DNA from: an uncultured Porphyromonadaceae bacterium
Lineage (GTDB): Bacteria; Bacteroidota; Bacteroidia; Bacteroidales; Muribaculaceae
Length of the DNA: 51,605 nucleotides
Reading direction: 5' to 3'
NCBI GenBank assembly: GCA_902489275.1
Contig: CABTZK010000012.1
Location: 1-51,605 of the forward strand
The position numbers and the translations under genes were made by a program. Below are positions 8,013 to 16,689 of the stretch, piece by piece. Each line of letters opens with the position of its first letter. Within the stretch, counting starts at the first letter, position 1. The notes below the pieces were generated by a model that saw only the letters and a list, made by a program, of their open reading frames with translations, had not been told where the DNA came from and searched no databases.

Positions 8013-8044
8013 ATGGAGTGTGGGCGGCGTTGCTCACACTCCAT
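8013..8044 (-). terminator. Rho-independent terminator after the winged-helix gene
   Basis: ATGGAGTGTG (8013-8022) and CACACTCCAT (8035-8044) form a perfect 10-bp stem. On the minus strand the stem is followed by TCTTTTCTC, a T-rich tail. It lies 25 bp past the stop of the gene ending at 8070. Confidence 0.75.
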
Positions 8045-8069
8045 GGTCAGTAGGGGGTAGGATGTTCAC

Positions 8070-8354
8070 TTACGGCTTAATGTAGCTCTTCAGGGCCTCG
8101 ACATATTCTTCAAATGCTTTCATTCCCTCGGGGGTAATGCGGCAGGTGGTGCGGGGTTTCTTGCCGTTGAAGCCTTTCTCGACCTCAATGTAGGTCGCTT
8201 TCTGTAACTTGTCAATCTGCACGCTCAGGTTGCCTGCTGTTGCGCCCGTCTGTTCCTTGATGTACACGAAGTCGGCTTCTTCAACACTTGCCAACAAGGA
8301 GATGACACCTAATCGCAACTCACTGTGCAGTAGTGGATTTAATGGCTTGAACAT
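8070..8354 (-). CDS. winged-helix DNA-binding regulator (HTH_34 / MarR-like)
   Basis: The 94-residue protein matches the short winged-helix regulators: LLHSELRLGVISLLAS (residues 8-23), a recognition region TGATAGNLSVQIDKLQKA (38-55), then a wing with KGFNGKKPRTTCRITPEGMKAFEEY. It is encoded 25 bp after a multi-span membrane-protein gene, a frequent Bacteroidetes pair. Two TAAACYRGTTTA palindromes at the operon promoter are likely binding sites, so autoregulation is inferred. Confidence 0.88.
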   Translation of the reverse strand: MFKPLNPLLHSELRLGVISLLASVEEADFVYIKEQTGATAGNLSVQIDKLQKATYIEVEKGFNGKKPRTTCRITPEGMKAFEEYVEALKSYIKP

Positions 8355-8379
8355 GATTTCTCAATTTTAAGATGGGGCG

Positions 8380-9024
8380 TTAACAGTTGTGGCTTTGCTT
8401 GTTGAGAATCATGCCGGGCAGCACCATGATCACAAGAAAACTAAGGCTGAACAGCAGCAAGTGTGCAAGATAGAATTGGTTGGTGAGGATGCTGAAAATG
8501 AGGTAGAAGGGGATGGCCATGCAGGCAATGGGCAGGTAGGTGACCCATTTCTCTTTGAGCATGATGCCGGTGAACGACACCCCGATGCCGATGTAGATGA
8601 GGGAGAGGGGCATGAGCATGGTCATGATGTACCACGCCTGGGTGAAAATGCTCACGACCGAAAAGGTGACAGGGGTGAGCAGGAATAGAAATCCAAGCAC
8701 TTTCCACACGGTGCCGATGGCTTTGCTGTTGTAGGTCACTACGGCTTTCTCTTTGGGGTGGCTCTTGCGGTAGAAGAAGCCCACTAACCAATAGCCGAGC
8801 GTCAAGAACCACATCCATTGCCATGCTACGTTGTGGGTTGTCCACACCAGGGTGCAAATCACGCTTCCGAGTAGGGTGGTGAACACCCCCCATGTGATAA
8901 ATGGATTCCAGCGACCTTGATTCATGTCATTCTTCGTTGCATTGATCATGCGGGTGATGAGTTCCAAACTTTCTTGTTCGCTCAATGCTCTCTCGTTCTC
9001 GTTTGAAATGTTGTTTGTTTTCAT
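8380..9024 (-). CDS. multi-pass membrane protein of unknown function
   Basis: The 214-residue protein has a polar N-terminus (about 40 residues, ESLELITRMINATKNDM) and about six hydrophobic segments, near 45-62, 68-84, 107-128, 132-153, 162-182 and 186-206. No enzyme motif was found. It is the first gene of the operon with the winged-helix regulator and lies under a promoter with two palindromic sites. Similar proteins sit beside such regulators in other Bacteroidetes; their function is not known to me. Confidence 0.8.
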   Translation of the reverse strand: MKTNNISNENERALSEQESLELITRMINATKNDMNQGRWNPFITWGVFTTLLGSVICTLVWTTHNVAWQWMWFLTLGYWLVGFFYRKSHPKEKAVVTYNSKAIGTVWKVLGFLFLLTPVTFSVVSIFTQAWYIMTMLMPLSLIYIGIGVSFTGIMLKEKWVTYLPIACMAIPFYLIFSILTNQFYLAHLLLFSLSFLVIMVLPGMILNKQSHNC

Positions 9025-9090
9025 ATTTCTTTGAATTTGTGTCTACCTTGCAATGCGTGGTCTCCGGCCGTGAAACTGATGCCTTGGTTA

Positions 9091-9187
9091 GTAAACTGGT
9101 TTATTTTGTAAACTAAATATTGCCATAAAAAAGGGATTGCTCCCGAGTGACAGTGCAAAGATAAACCAGTTTATTTTATAAACCAAA
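9091..9187 (-). promoter_or_regulatory. promoter with two palindromic operator copies
   Basis: The minus-strand promoter is TTTG (complement of 9184-9187), 20 bp, TATCTTTG (complement of 9156-9163). The palindrome TAAACCAGTTTA (9162-9173), extended by TTTTATAAAC, sits between the two boxes. A second copy, TAAACTGGTTTA (9092-9103) followed by TTTTGTAAAC, lies about 70 bp downstream in the leader. Two matched sites, one inside the promoter and one in the leader, fit a repressor that binds both. Confidence 0.7.
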
Positions 9188-9249
9188 GTATTTCTGCCAA
9201 AAAAATTCGGCTTTTAACTTTTATTAATCTTTTCGGCTCGGCAAGGGTA

Positions 9250-9274
9250 ACAAAAGGTGCTTTTCGCAAGCACC
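9250..9274 (-). terminator. orphan terminator-like hairpin upstream of pnp
   Basis: On the minus strand GGTGCTT-gcgaa-AAGCACC is followed at once by TTTTGTT, which has the form of a Rho-independent terminator. No minus-strand gene ends here. The 388-bp gap (9025-9412) otherwise holds the operators at 9091-9187 and the pnp promoter. The hairpin could end a short unannotated RNA. Confidence 0.5.
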
Positions 9275-9349
9275 CCAGCTACTTGCTTGATGAAGTTCCT
9301 GTAAATTTCACTTTTTTGGCGCAATCGCCTGGGAAAAAGGAGAAACTTA

Positions 9350-9380
9350 TTGTCGCTCTGAAAAATAATTGCTAACTTTG
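9350..9380 (+). promoter_or_regulatory. promoter of pnp
   Basis: TTG (9350-9352), a 20-bp spacer and TAACTTTG (9373-9380) match the Bacteroidetes consensus. The box is 32 bp before the pnp ATG. Confidence 0.75.
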
Positions 9381-9412
9381 TCCGATTTTTTATACAAGTA
9401 TAATAAAGAAAT

Positions 9413-11695
9413 ATGTTTACACCTACTAAAAAAACCATCGCCCTGGCTGACGGACGTGAAATCAGCATCGAGACAGGGAAGCTTGCCAAGCAAGCCGATG
9501 GAGCTGTTGAATTGAGATTTGGCAACACCATGTTGCTTGCCACCGTTTGCTCGGCCAAAGAGGCCGAGGAAGGAGCCGATTTCATGCCCCTTCAAGTAGA
9601 ATACAAAGAAAAATACTCGGCTGTGGGCCGCTACCCGGGAGGGTTCACCAAGCGAGAGGGGCGTCCCAGCGACAACGAGATTCTCACGGCTCGCCTCGTC
9701 GACCGCGTGTTGCGCCCATTGTTCCCGTCAAACTATCACGCCAACACGATCGTCAATGTGCTGCTTTTCTCCAGCGACGGCATTGACCAGCCCGACGCTT
9801 TAGCGGGACTGGCCGCCAGCGCCGCTATCGCAGTGAGTGACGTTCCTTTTGAAGAACCCATTGCCGAGGTGCGTGTGGCTCGCATCAATGGCGAATTCGT
9901 CATCAACCCGACATTTGAACAGACCAAAAACGCTGACATAGAATTGATGGTAGGTGCAACATACGACAATATCATGATGGTCGAGGGCGAGATGAACGAA
10001 GTGAGCGAGCAGGAACTTCTCGATGCCTTGAAGGCGGCTCACGAGGCCATCAAGCCCATGTGCCTCGCGCAAAAGGAACTGGCTGCCGAGCTCGCGGTCA
10101 CGAAACGTGAGTACTGCCACGAGACCGACGACGAGGAAATACACGAGCGCATGCGCAAGGAAATCTATCCCAAATGCTATGCTGTGGCACAGGCTGGAAA
10201 CGCCGACAAGCAATGGCGCAACGAGACTTTCCAAAAGGCACTCGACGACTTTGTGGAGACGATTCCAGAGGAGGAGCGCGAGGAGAAGATGCCCATGATC
10301 ACACGCTACTACAACGAGATTCAGCGTGACGCTGTGCGCCGCTGCATCCTCGACGAGGGCGTGCGCATGGATGGGCGCAAGACCACCGATATACGCCCCA
10401 TCACCTGCTGGCCCGACTATCTGCCCGGCCCTCACGGCTCGGCCGTGTTCACCCGTGGCGAGACACAAGCGCTGGCTACTTGCACCTTGGGCACTAAACT
10501 CGACGAGAAACTGGTTGACGACGCGCTCTTGCGCTACGACGAGCGGTTCTTGCTGCACTACAATTTCCCCGGCTACGCCACGGGCGAGGCTAAGGCCGCG
10601 CGGGGCATCAGCCGTCGCGAGATTGGCCATGGAAACTTGGCTCACCGTGCCCTCAAGCGCATGATTCCAGAGGATCTGCCTTACACGGTTCGCATTGTTT
10701 CCGACATTTTGGAATCTAACGGCTCCTCGTCGATGGCCACGGTCTGCGCGGGCTGCATGGCCATGCTTGATGCTGGCATCAAGCTCAAGAAGCCGGTGGC
10801 GGGTATCGCGATGGGGCTGATTACCGATGAGGGCAACGTGAAACACGCGGTGTTGAGCGATATTTTGGGCGATGAAGACCACTTGGGCGACATGGATTTT
10901 AAGGTGACGGGTACTGCCGATGGCATTACAGCCACTCAAATGGACATCAAGTGCGACGGTCTGCCCTATGAAATCCTTGAGCAAGCGTTGCAGCAGGCCA
11001 AAGAAGGCCGTGAGCACATCTTAGCGCTTATCAACGAGGCCATTCCTGCTCCACGCGAGGATTACAAGCCTCATGTGCCACGCATCGTGCACATGACCGT
11101 CGACAAAGACTTTATTGGCGCCATTATTGGCAAGGGCGGTGAGGTGATTCATGGAATTCAAGAGGAAACTGGCGCAGTGATCACCATCGACGAGATCGAC
11201 GGCAAGGGAGAGATCGACATCTCGGCACCCGAGAAAGAGAAGATTGAGGCCGCGATCGCACGCATCGAGGCCATCATTGCTGTTCCCGAAATCAATACCA
11301 TCTATGAGGGACCCGTGAAGAGCATTCTTGAGTTTGGCGCGTTCGTTGAGTTCATGCCGGGTCGCGATGGCTTGCTGCACATCAGCGAAATCAGCTGGGA
11401 ACGCTTGGAGGACATGGAGCACAGCGGCTTGCACGAAGGCGACGTTGTGAGGGTGAAACTCATTGAGATCGACAATAAAACGGGCAAGTACAGGTTGAGT
11501 ATGCGGGCTTTGCAAGAGAAACCAGAGGGTTTTGACGAGCGCAGAGCCGAGCGTCGCCCGAGACGAGACTTTGACCGTGGCCCACGGCGTGACGGGGGCG
11601 GTCACGGCCCGCGCCGCAACGGCGGTGGCAGTCGCGCTCCTCGCCGTGACCCGCGCCCGAGAAACGATGAGAACGGATACTCAAATTTTGAATAA
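9413..11695 (+). CDS. pnp: polyribonucleotide nucleotidyltransferase (PNPase)
   Basis: Phosphorolytic 3'-5' exoribonuclease of mRNA decay. The 760-residue product has two RNase PH-like halves joined by a helical linker, with GHGNLAHRALKRM in the second half. A KH domain follows from about residue 560 (DFIGAIIGKGGEVIHGIQEETGA) and an S1 domain from about 633 (GPVKSILEFGAFVEFMPGRDGLLH). The last 50 or so residues form an Arg/Gly-rich tail (RRDGGGHGPRRNGGGSR) beyond the usual bacterial end, which may add RNA binding. Promoter at 9350-9380; monocistronic. Identity is secure. Confidence 0.97.
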   Translation: MFTPTKKTIALADGREISIETGKLAKQADGAVELRFGNTMLLATVCSAKEAEEGADFMPLQVEYKEKYSAVGRYPGGFTKREGRPSDNEILTARLVDRVLRPLFPSNYHANTIVNVLLFSSDGIDQPDALAGLAASAAIAVSDVPFEEPIAEVRVARINGEFVINPTFEQTKNADIELMVGATYDNIMMVEGEMNEVSEQELLDALKAAHEAIKPMCLAQKELAAELAVTKREYCHETDDEEIHERMRKEIYPKCYAVAQAGNADKQWRNETFQKALDDFVETIPEEEREEKMPMITRYYNEIQRDAVRRCILDEGVRMDGRKTTDIRPITCWPDYLPGPHGSAVFTRGETQALATCTLGTKLDEKLVDDALLRYDERFLLHYNFPGYATGEAKAARGISRREIGHGNLAHRALKRMIPEDLPYTVRIVSDILESNGSSSMATVCAGCMAMLDAGIKLKKPVAGIAMGLITDEGNVKHAVLSDILGDEDHLGDMDFKVTGTADGITATQMDIKCDGLPYEILEQALQQAKEGREHILALINEAIPAPREDYKPHVPRIVHMTVDKDFIGAIIGKGGEVIHGIQEETGAVITIDEIDGKGEIDISAPEKEKIEAAIARIEAIIAVPEINTIYEGPVKSILEFGAFVEFMPGRDGLLHISEISWERLEDMEHSGLHEGDVVRVKLIEIDNKTGKYRLSMRALQEKPEGFDERRAERRPRRDFDRGPRRDGGGHGPRRNGGGSRAPRRDPRPRNDENGYSNFE

Positions 11696-11700
11696 AGACC

Positions 11701-11762
11701 AAGAAAGTCAAACTTTCTTCACAGCCTTAAAATCAAGCAGTCAGGGCATCACCCCTGGCTGC
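11701..11762. other. two stem-loops after pnp, possible bidirectional terminator
   Basis: AAGAAAGT/ACTTTCTT (11701-11708 and 11712-11719) forms an 8-bp stem right after the pnp stop. GCAGTCAGGG/CCCTGGCTGC (11737-11746 and 11753-11762) forms a second stem with one G-U pair. Neither has a strong T-run. They sit between convergent pnp and the sulfatase-family gene. Confidence 0.5.
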
Positions 11763-11789
11763 TTCTACTTGTGGCACACCCGCACAATC

Positions 11790-13877
11790 TTAGCGGCGCC
11801 TCATGTAGAGGTTGGCGCTTTGGTAGTAGGCTTGTGCCTTGCGCACCAAGGAGCCGTCTACCTGCTTCACTGGCGTTTCTATGGCTGTGCCATCGTTTTG
11901 GAAGGAAATGTCGAATTGCGCCACTTTTCGCACTGGTGACAGCACCGTGAGGCAATTGTTTTCGAAGTAACCCAAATCCTGATAAGTGGCCATGAACGCG
12001 CGAGGGCGATAATGGGGTGAAAAGATGTCTTGCCCGGCAAAGGCCGCATGGCATGGAACATGGAGCATGTTCAACAGCGTGGGCATCACGTCGATTTGCG
12101 AGCAAAGCGTGGTCACCACTTGCGGTTTCAGGAGTTCCGGGGCATAGAAAAGGCAGGGAATGTGATAGCTTTCAACCGGCAGTGAGGTCTTGCCTGCACT
12201 TGAAGCGCAATGATCGGCAATTATCACGAATACGGTGTTCTTGAACCAGGGCCGGCTGGCGGCATCTGCCAGAAATTTGCCGATAGCGTAATCAGTATAT
12301 TTCACGGCAGCCTTCCGGGTATTGGGATTTCCATCTATATCGATGACCCCGGCAGGGTAGGTGAAGGGCCGATGGTTGCTGGTGGTCATGATTTGGGCGA
12401 AGAAAGGCCGGCTGGTCATCGCATTGGCATCAAAGATCTTTAAACTCCGATTGAACAAGTCGCCGTCGCACACTCCCCAGATGTTAGCGAACGTGATTTC
12501 TTGCTCCTTGAATGTCTTGCGGTCGATCACTTCGTAGCCGTTGTGCGAGAAGTAGTCGCCCATGTTGTCAAAATAACTGTCGCCGCCATAGAGGAACTGC
12601 ACGTGGTAGCCCTGCTTTTTCAACTGCGACCCCACCGACAGTTCACCCATGTGATTGTTCTTTTGCTTGATGATGCTTTCACCGGCACTGGGCGGCATGC
12701 AGATCGACAATGCCTCGAGCCCGCGCACGGTGCGGTTGCCGTTGGCATAGAGGCTGTCAAGCACCACGCTGCCTTTCATGAGCCTGTCGAGATGAGGCGT
12801 AAGTTGATGGCTGTTGCCGTAGCGTGTCAGGAAATCGGCGCTCAGACTCTCAACCGTTATCAGCACAATGTTGGGTTTGGGAGTTGATGTCCCGGGAGTT
12901 CCAATCTGCTTGTGCCCGGTTGGGTCAAGTCCGGCAAGTTCACGGTATAAATCGGCACATTCTTTCTGGGGCATCATGGTATAAAACTTGTCGTATTCCA
13001 AGTGATTGTTCTGGAAAGCAATGAGGAAATCGCAAGCGCCATTCTGCTCCAGCTGCGTCACGTAGGCATTGCGGCTTTCCAGCCCGTGCGTGAACAAAAC
13101 CAGGGCAAAGCCCAGGCCATAAAGCACAGCGTAGGCGAGGCTTTGCCCCACCAGCGGCCTGAAGCCGTAGATGCGCTCCAACTTGAAACGATGCCGCCGG
13201 GCGACCCATAGAATAAAAACGATGGACACTGCCGCTATCAGGCACAGGAGTGGCACAATGGCGTAGGACTCCATGATGTTGCCTATCACCTCATTGGTGT
13301 ACACCAGGTAATCGACAGCGATAAAGTTGTAGCGCACACCGAATTCCTGCCAAAAGAAAAATTCGCCCACCGTCACGCACAACGCCAGGAACACATACGC
13401 GCCCCATGTGGCATAGAGCGAGGCTTTGCGCCAACCGGTTCTCAAGCGGGGCACAAGGTAGCGCAGCGTGAAGCTCGCCAATTTCCACCCTAAAAAAATG
13501 CGGGCAATGAGTGGCGCGCCGCCTCCGTATTCCGCAAATATCGAGTGCGGCCACCAGGCATAGGCAAAAGCGAGAGCCAGCAGCGCCTCGATGACAAGGC
13601 CGGCGCGGCGACCGTATTTCACCTCATTCAAGCCCAAGTAGATAAAGGCCAGCGGAAGCGTGAGCAAGATGCCCATCCCTATGTCGGAGAGTAGCCCCAC
13701 GCTCATGACCCGCGCCACGTCGAGGGTGGTGAGCGAGGCCGTGGTGGGCGTGTTGAGCATGAGCGCTACACGCAACACGGCACCCAGCGCCAAGTAGAAG
13801 GTGATGAATGCTATTGCAATGAGAAAAACAGGATTTTTGTGTGTATCCCCGTTCCTTGAAAAAAACTTCGTTTTCAT
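11790..13877 (-). CDS. LTA synthase-like phosphoglycerol/phosphoethanolamine transferase (sulfatase family)
   Basis: The 695-residue membrane enzyme has about five N-terminal membrane segments (within residues 15-260) and an extracytoplasmic alkaline-phosphatase-superfamily domain from about residue 330 (PNIVLITVESLSADFLTRYG). The nucleophile is probably the Thr in GNRTVRGLEAL; GVCDGDLF and ADHCA are further metal-site motifs. Family members move phosphoglycerol or phosphoethanolamine head groups onto polymers, glycans or lipid A. As Gram-negative Bacteroidales lack lipoteichoic acid, the acceptor is probably an envelope glycan or lipid; this is inference. Transcribed alone. Confidence 0.88.
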   Translation of the reverse strand: MKTKFFSRNGDTHKNPVFLIAIAFITFYLALGAVLRVALMLNTPTTASLTTLDVARVMSVGLLSDIGMGILLTLPLAFIYLGLNEVKYGRRAGLVIEALLALAFAYAWWPHSIFAEYGGGAPLIARIFLGWKLASFTLRYLVPRLRTGWRKASLYATWGAYVFLALCVTVGEFFFWQEFGVRYNFIAVDYLVYTNEVIGNIMESYAIVPLLCLIAAVSIVFILWVARRHRFKLERIYGFRPLVGQSLAYAVLYGLGFALVLFTHGLESRNAYVTQLEQNGACDFLIAFQNNHLEYDKFYTMMPQKECADLYRELAGLDPTGHKQIGTPGTSTPKPNIVLITVESLSADFLTRYGNSHQLTPHLDRLMKGSVVLDSLYANGNRTVRGLEALSICMPPSAGESIIKQKNNHMGELSVGSQLKKQGYHVQFLYGGDSYFDNMGDYFSHNGYEVIDRKTFKEQEITFANIWGVCDGDLFNRSLKIFDANAMTSRPFFAQIMTTSNHRPFTYPAGVIDIDGNPNTRKAAVKYTDYAIGKFLADAASRPWFKNTVFVIIADHCASSAGKTSLPVESYHIPCLFYAPELLKPQVVTTLCSQIDVMPTLLNMLHVPCHAAFAGQDIFSPHYRPRAFMATYQDLGYFENNCLTVLSPVRKVAQFDISFQNDGTAIETPVKQVDGSLVRKAQAYYQSANLYMRRR

Positions 13878-13969
13878 TTTATTTCATATTTCTGTGGCAA
13901 CCATTAAGGACGCTTGTGTAAAATCGTGCAAAGGTATTCTTTTTCCTGCAACGAGCCAAGCCTGAAATA

Positions 13970-14016
13970 GGTCAGCATCGCTGAAGCCTGAAAAAAAGGC
14001 TTCGGCGATGCTGACC
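13970..14016. terminator. long hairpin after pncB
   Basis: 20-base arms (13970-13989 and 13997-14016) pair fully apart from one G-U, around a 7-base A-rich loop. It lies 39 bp past the pncB stop on the minus strand, without a T-run. The decamer AAGCCTGAAA occurs twice here, at about 13959 and 13984. It probably ends pncB transcription. Confidence 0.65.
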
Positions 14017-14054
14017 ACAGGGGCATGTGATGGCTAAAAAAGCCTGATTCTATT

Positions 14055-15281
14055 TTAGTACCCCAGCAGTTTCATCAAGTAGGCGCATTTTTCGGGGTTG
14101 CCCAGGGTTTTCTCTTTGTCGCAAGAGAGTTTCACGCAGTCGTGCCACTCACGAGACTCGGTGATGCGCATCTTTGTCAACTTGATGACGATGTTGCTGG
14201 GCAGGCTGTTGGTCACGTCACAAGTGAGGTGCGTTCCAATCCCGTAGCTGTCCTTCATGCGGCTGGCGGTGTAGCGGTGCAACTCAATGGCGCGGTCAAT
14301 GTCCAGGGCGTTGCTGTACACCACTTGCTTGGTGGCTGGGTCAATACCCAGGCTCTTGTACTTCTCGATGATTTTCTCCAGTTGTTCCTCCTCCTTGCCG
14401 CTATCGATGCGCAGCCCCCTGTACATCATGGCCATGCGCTTCGAGAGGTTGTTGAAAAACACCTTGTCGCCAAAGCAGTCGTAGAGGTAGATGCCGTTGT
14501 CGCCGTCGTAGACATCGCTAAACTTCTTCATCACATTGAAGTTGCACTCGAAAATGCCACTCACATTCTCCTCAAACTCGATAATCTGGTGGCTCATCGT
14601 GCCAATGGGGATGAGGTCGTGCTTCATGGCCAAGTACACATTGCTCGTGCCCGGGAATGAGCCGCTGTACTGGTGGTATGTGCCCTGCTCGTCGGTGTAT
14701 CCGCCTCGCTCAAATTCTTCTTTAAAAGTGCCCACAACCATGTCGTGATGTGCCTTAGAGAAGCGGCGGCGCTGCCCGAAGTCGCTCACGCAAAGCCCGT
14801 TTGCCAAGGCTCGGCGTGCCTTGGATCGGGTGCGCTCCTCCTCTATGGCGGCATCATATCGGTCAAGGTCGCCAGCGAGCGTGTGAATGAGCTCAGAGAT
14901 GCACGACAGAAGCACCATTTCCCACATGATGGTGGAGTGCCATTTCCCGCGCACGGTGATGTGGAGCTCGCCTTGCTCGTCTTGGCTGATGGCGACTTCT
15001 CCAGGATTGAAGCGGTAGCCCTTGAGGAACGTGAAGAACCACTCGGGCAGGTAGTACATCTTGCGGCGCATGAAGTCAACTTCTTCGTCGGTGATGACCA
15101 CATTAGGCATGTAGTCAACTTGCTCTTGCACGAGTTGTGCGAAGTGGGGAGGATACTTGGTGTGGTTGCGGTCGAAGAACGTGTATTCTACCTCGCTTCG
15201 CGGGTAGGTTTGCAGGATGTAGTACAGGCAACTGAAGGTGTAGGCGTCGTTGTCGGTTAAATGTGTGATAATCTGTTTCAC
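14055..15281 (-). CDS. pncB: nicotinate phosphoribosyltransferase
   Basis: Cytosolic enzyme of NAD salvage, making nicotinate mononucleotide from nicotinate and PRPP. The 408-residue product has the family N-terminus (THLTDNDAYTFSCLY near residue 6), the central FPGTSNVYLAMKHDLIPIGTMSHQ and the phosphate-binding GIGTHLTCDVTN near residue 346. The start is a GTG at 15279-15281; it gives the N-terminus expected from homologues and there is no better ATG. It lies downstream of dgt on the same strand with a 59-bp spacer. Confidence 0.95.
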   Translation of the reverse strand: MKQIITHLTDNDAYTFSCLYYILQTYPRSEVEYTFFDRNHTKYPPHFAQLVQEQVDYMPNVVITDEEVDFMRRKMYYLPEWFFTFLKGYRFNPGEVAISQDEQGELHITVRGKWHSTIMWEMVLLSCISELIHTLAGDLDRYDAAIEEERTRSKARRALANGLCVSDFGQRRRFSKAHHDMVVGTFKEEFERGGYTDEQGTYHQYSGSFPGTSNVYLAMKHDLIPIGTMSHQIIEFEENVSGIFECNFNVMKKFSDVYDGDNGIYLYDCFGDKVFFNNLSKRMAMMYRGLRIDSGKEEEQLEKIIEKYKSLGIDPATKQVVYSNALDIDRAIELHRYTASRMKDSYGIGTHLTCDVTNSLPSNIVIKLTKMRITESREWHDCVKLSCDKEKTLGNPEKCAYLMKLLGY

Positions 15282-15340
15282 GATGAAATATATGGTTGTT
15301 TTCTAATCATTGTCTATGGGAAATGAGCGCGGCGAGCCTT

Positions 15341-16663
15341 TTACACAGCGGGCAGCGCGATGCCATTGAGCTGGCGGTAGAGGTTGAGGGCATAGACATC
15401 GGTCATGGCGCTGATGTGGTCAATCACAGCCTGCACTTTTTCAAAAAGCGACGGAGCGTGAATATCATATTGCTGCGGAAACTTGTTGAGCAGCAGTTGA
15501 GAGTAGTTGCGCTCGGGATGCATCACCGCGCTGATGAGTTTCTCTAACAGCAAGTTGATGATGCGGCTGCCGGCCAAGTCAACGTCAACGACATAACTGG
15601 CCCGGTAGAGCTTGTGGAATGCCAGCTCGCTACAGCGGCGGTAGCCCTCGGCGGGGATGGGCGAGACATGCTCGATAAGCGAGCCGGTGAACCGCCCTTG
15701 CATGATTTCCTCCTCGTGTTTCATGAACGTGTGGGCGCACTCTTGCACCAGCAAGCCCACGATGCACGATCGCAGGTAGGCGATTTTCTCATTGGGGTCG
15801 GCCACGCGGCTCATCACCTCGGCAATGTGCGCTTGCCGGCTTTTATCAAAGAAACTCATCAGCACGTCGATACACTCTTCGGTAGAGATAATCTTGAGCT
15901 TGTGGCCATCCTCCATGTCCATCACTTGGTAGCAGATGTCGTCGGCGGCTTCAAGCAGGTAGACCAGCGGATGACGGCAATAGCGCTCCTCGCCCAACCT
16001 GATGAGGCCCAGCTCGGTGGCGATGCGCTCAAAGAAATGCTTCTCGGTGGTGAAAAAGCCAAATTTCCCGTCAGCGCCTGCTTGTGATGAGCTGTAGGGG
16101 TATTTCACAATCGTGGCCAGTGTGGAGTAGGTCATGGCAAAGCCCCCAGGGCGGCGGCCGTTGAACTGGTGCGTGAGCGTGCGGAAACTGTTGGCATTTC
16201 CCTCGAAGTGCACCAGGTCGTCCCACTGCTGGGGAGTGAATCGGCTCTTTAGCTCCAGACCCGCGCCCTCGCTGAAGAAAGCGCCAATCGTTTTCTCGCC
16301 CGAGTGCCCAAAAGGTGGGTTGCCCAGGTCGTGAGCCAAGCAAGCTGCTGCCACAATCTCGCCAATCGACGGGATGCGCTCCACCCACGGCGCGCCGGCG
16401 TGCCGCGCGCTCAGCAGCTGGGTCACCTCGCCCGCCAGCGACTTGCCCACGCTGGAAACCTCAAGCGAGTGGGTCAAGCGGTTGTGTACAAAGATGTTGA
16501 CAGGAAGCGGGAAGACTTGCGTCTTGTTTTGCAACCTGCGAAAGGGCGACGAAAAGACCAAGCGGTCAAAATCGCGCTCAAAGTCACTGCGCACCCCACC
16601 CTTGTTGTCGTGGTCATGCGCAAGGCCAAGCCGCTTGTTGCAGATCAGGGAGTCCCATTCCAT
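15341..16663 (-). CDS. dgt: deoxyguanosinetriphosphate triphosphohydrolase (dGTPase)
   Basis: HD-domain enzyme that removes triphosphate from dGTP and so controls dNTP pools. Metal-binding motifs are RLTHSLEVSSVG and AACLAHDLGNPPFGHSGE, which hold the H...HD signature. The ATG at 16663 (MEWDSLICNKRLG) matches the family's usual opening. In-frame ATGs at 16669 and 16681 are possible, and a TTG at 16702 would overlap the -7 box and is unlikely. The product is 440 residues from the chosen start. It diverges from the prolyl oligopeptidase gene over a shared inverted-repeat promoter region. Confidence 0.92.
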   Translation of the reverse strand: MEWDSLICNKRLGLAHDHDNKGGVRSDFERDFDRLVFSSPFRRLQNKTQVFPLPVNIFVHNRLTHSLEVSSVGKSLAGEVTQLLSARHAGAPWVERIPSIGEIVAAACLAHDLGNPPFGHSGEKTIGAFFSEGAGLELKSRFTPQQWDDLVHFEGNANSFRTLTHQFNGRRPGGFAMTYSTLATIVKYPYSSSQAGADGKFGFFTTEKHFFERIATELGLIRLGEERYCRHPLVYLLEAADDICYQVMDMEDGHKLKIISTEECIDVLMSFFDKSRQAHIAEVMSRVADPNEKIAYLRSCIVGLLVQECAHTFMKHEEEIMQGRFTGSLIEHVSPIPAEGYRRCSELAFHKLYRASYVVDVDLAGSRIINLLLEKLISAVMHPERNYSQLLLNKFPQQYDIHAPSLFEKVQAVIDHISAMTDVYALNLYRQLNGIALPAV

Positions 16664-16689
16664 TTCCATGTGATGTGTCATTTCATGCA

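Noticed and set aside
7900..8085. 61-codon plus-strand frame in the gap before the winged-helix gene, with two near-copies of CACGTTTCGCTGKCTT
   Set aside because: No promoter, no signal peptide or domain, and it runs through the terminator and the end of the opposite gene. The short direct repeat (about 7904 and 7945) has no other support.
9214..9595. Minus-strand frames of 82-123 codons across the pnp start
   Set aside because: They overlap the pnp promoter and coding start, and show no recognisable domain.
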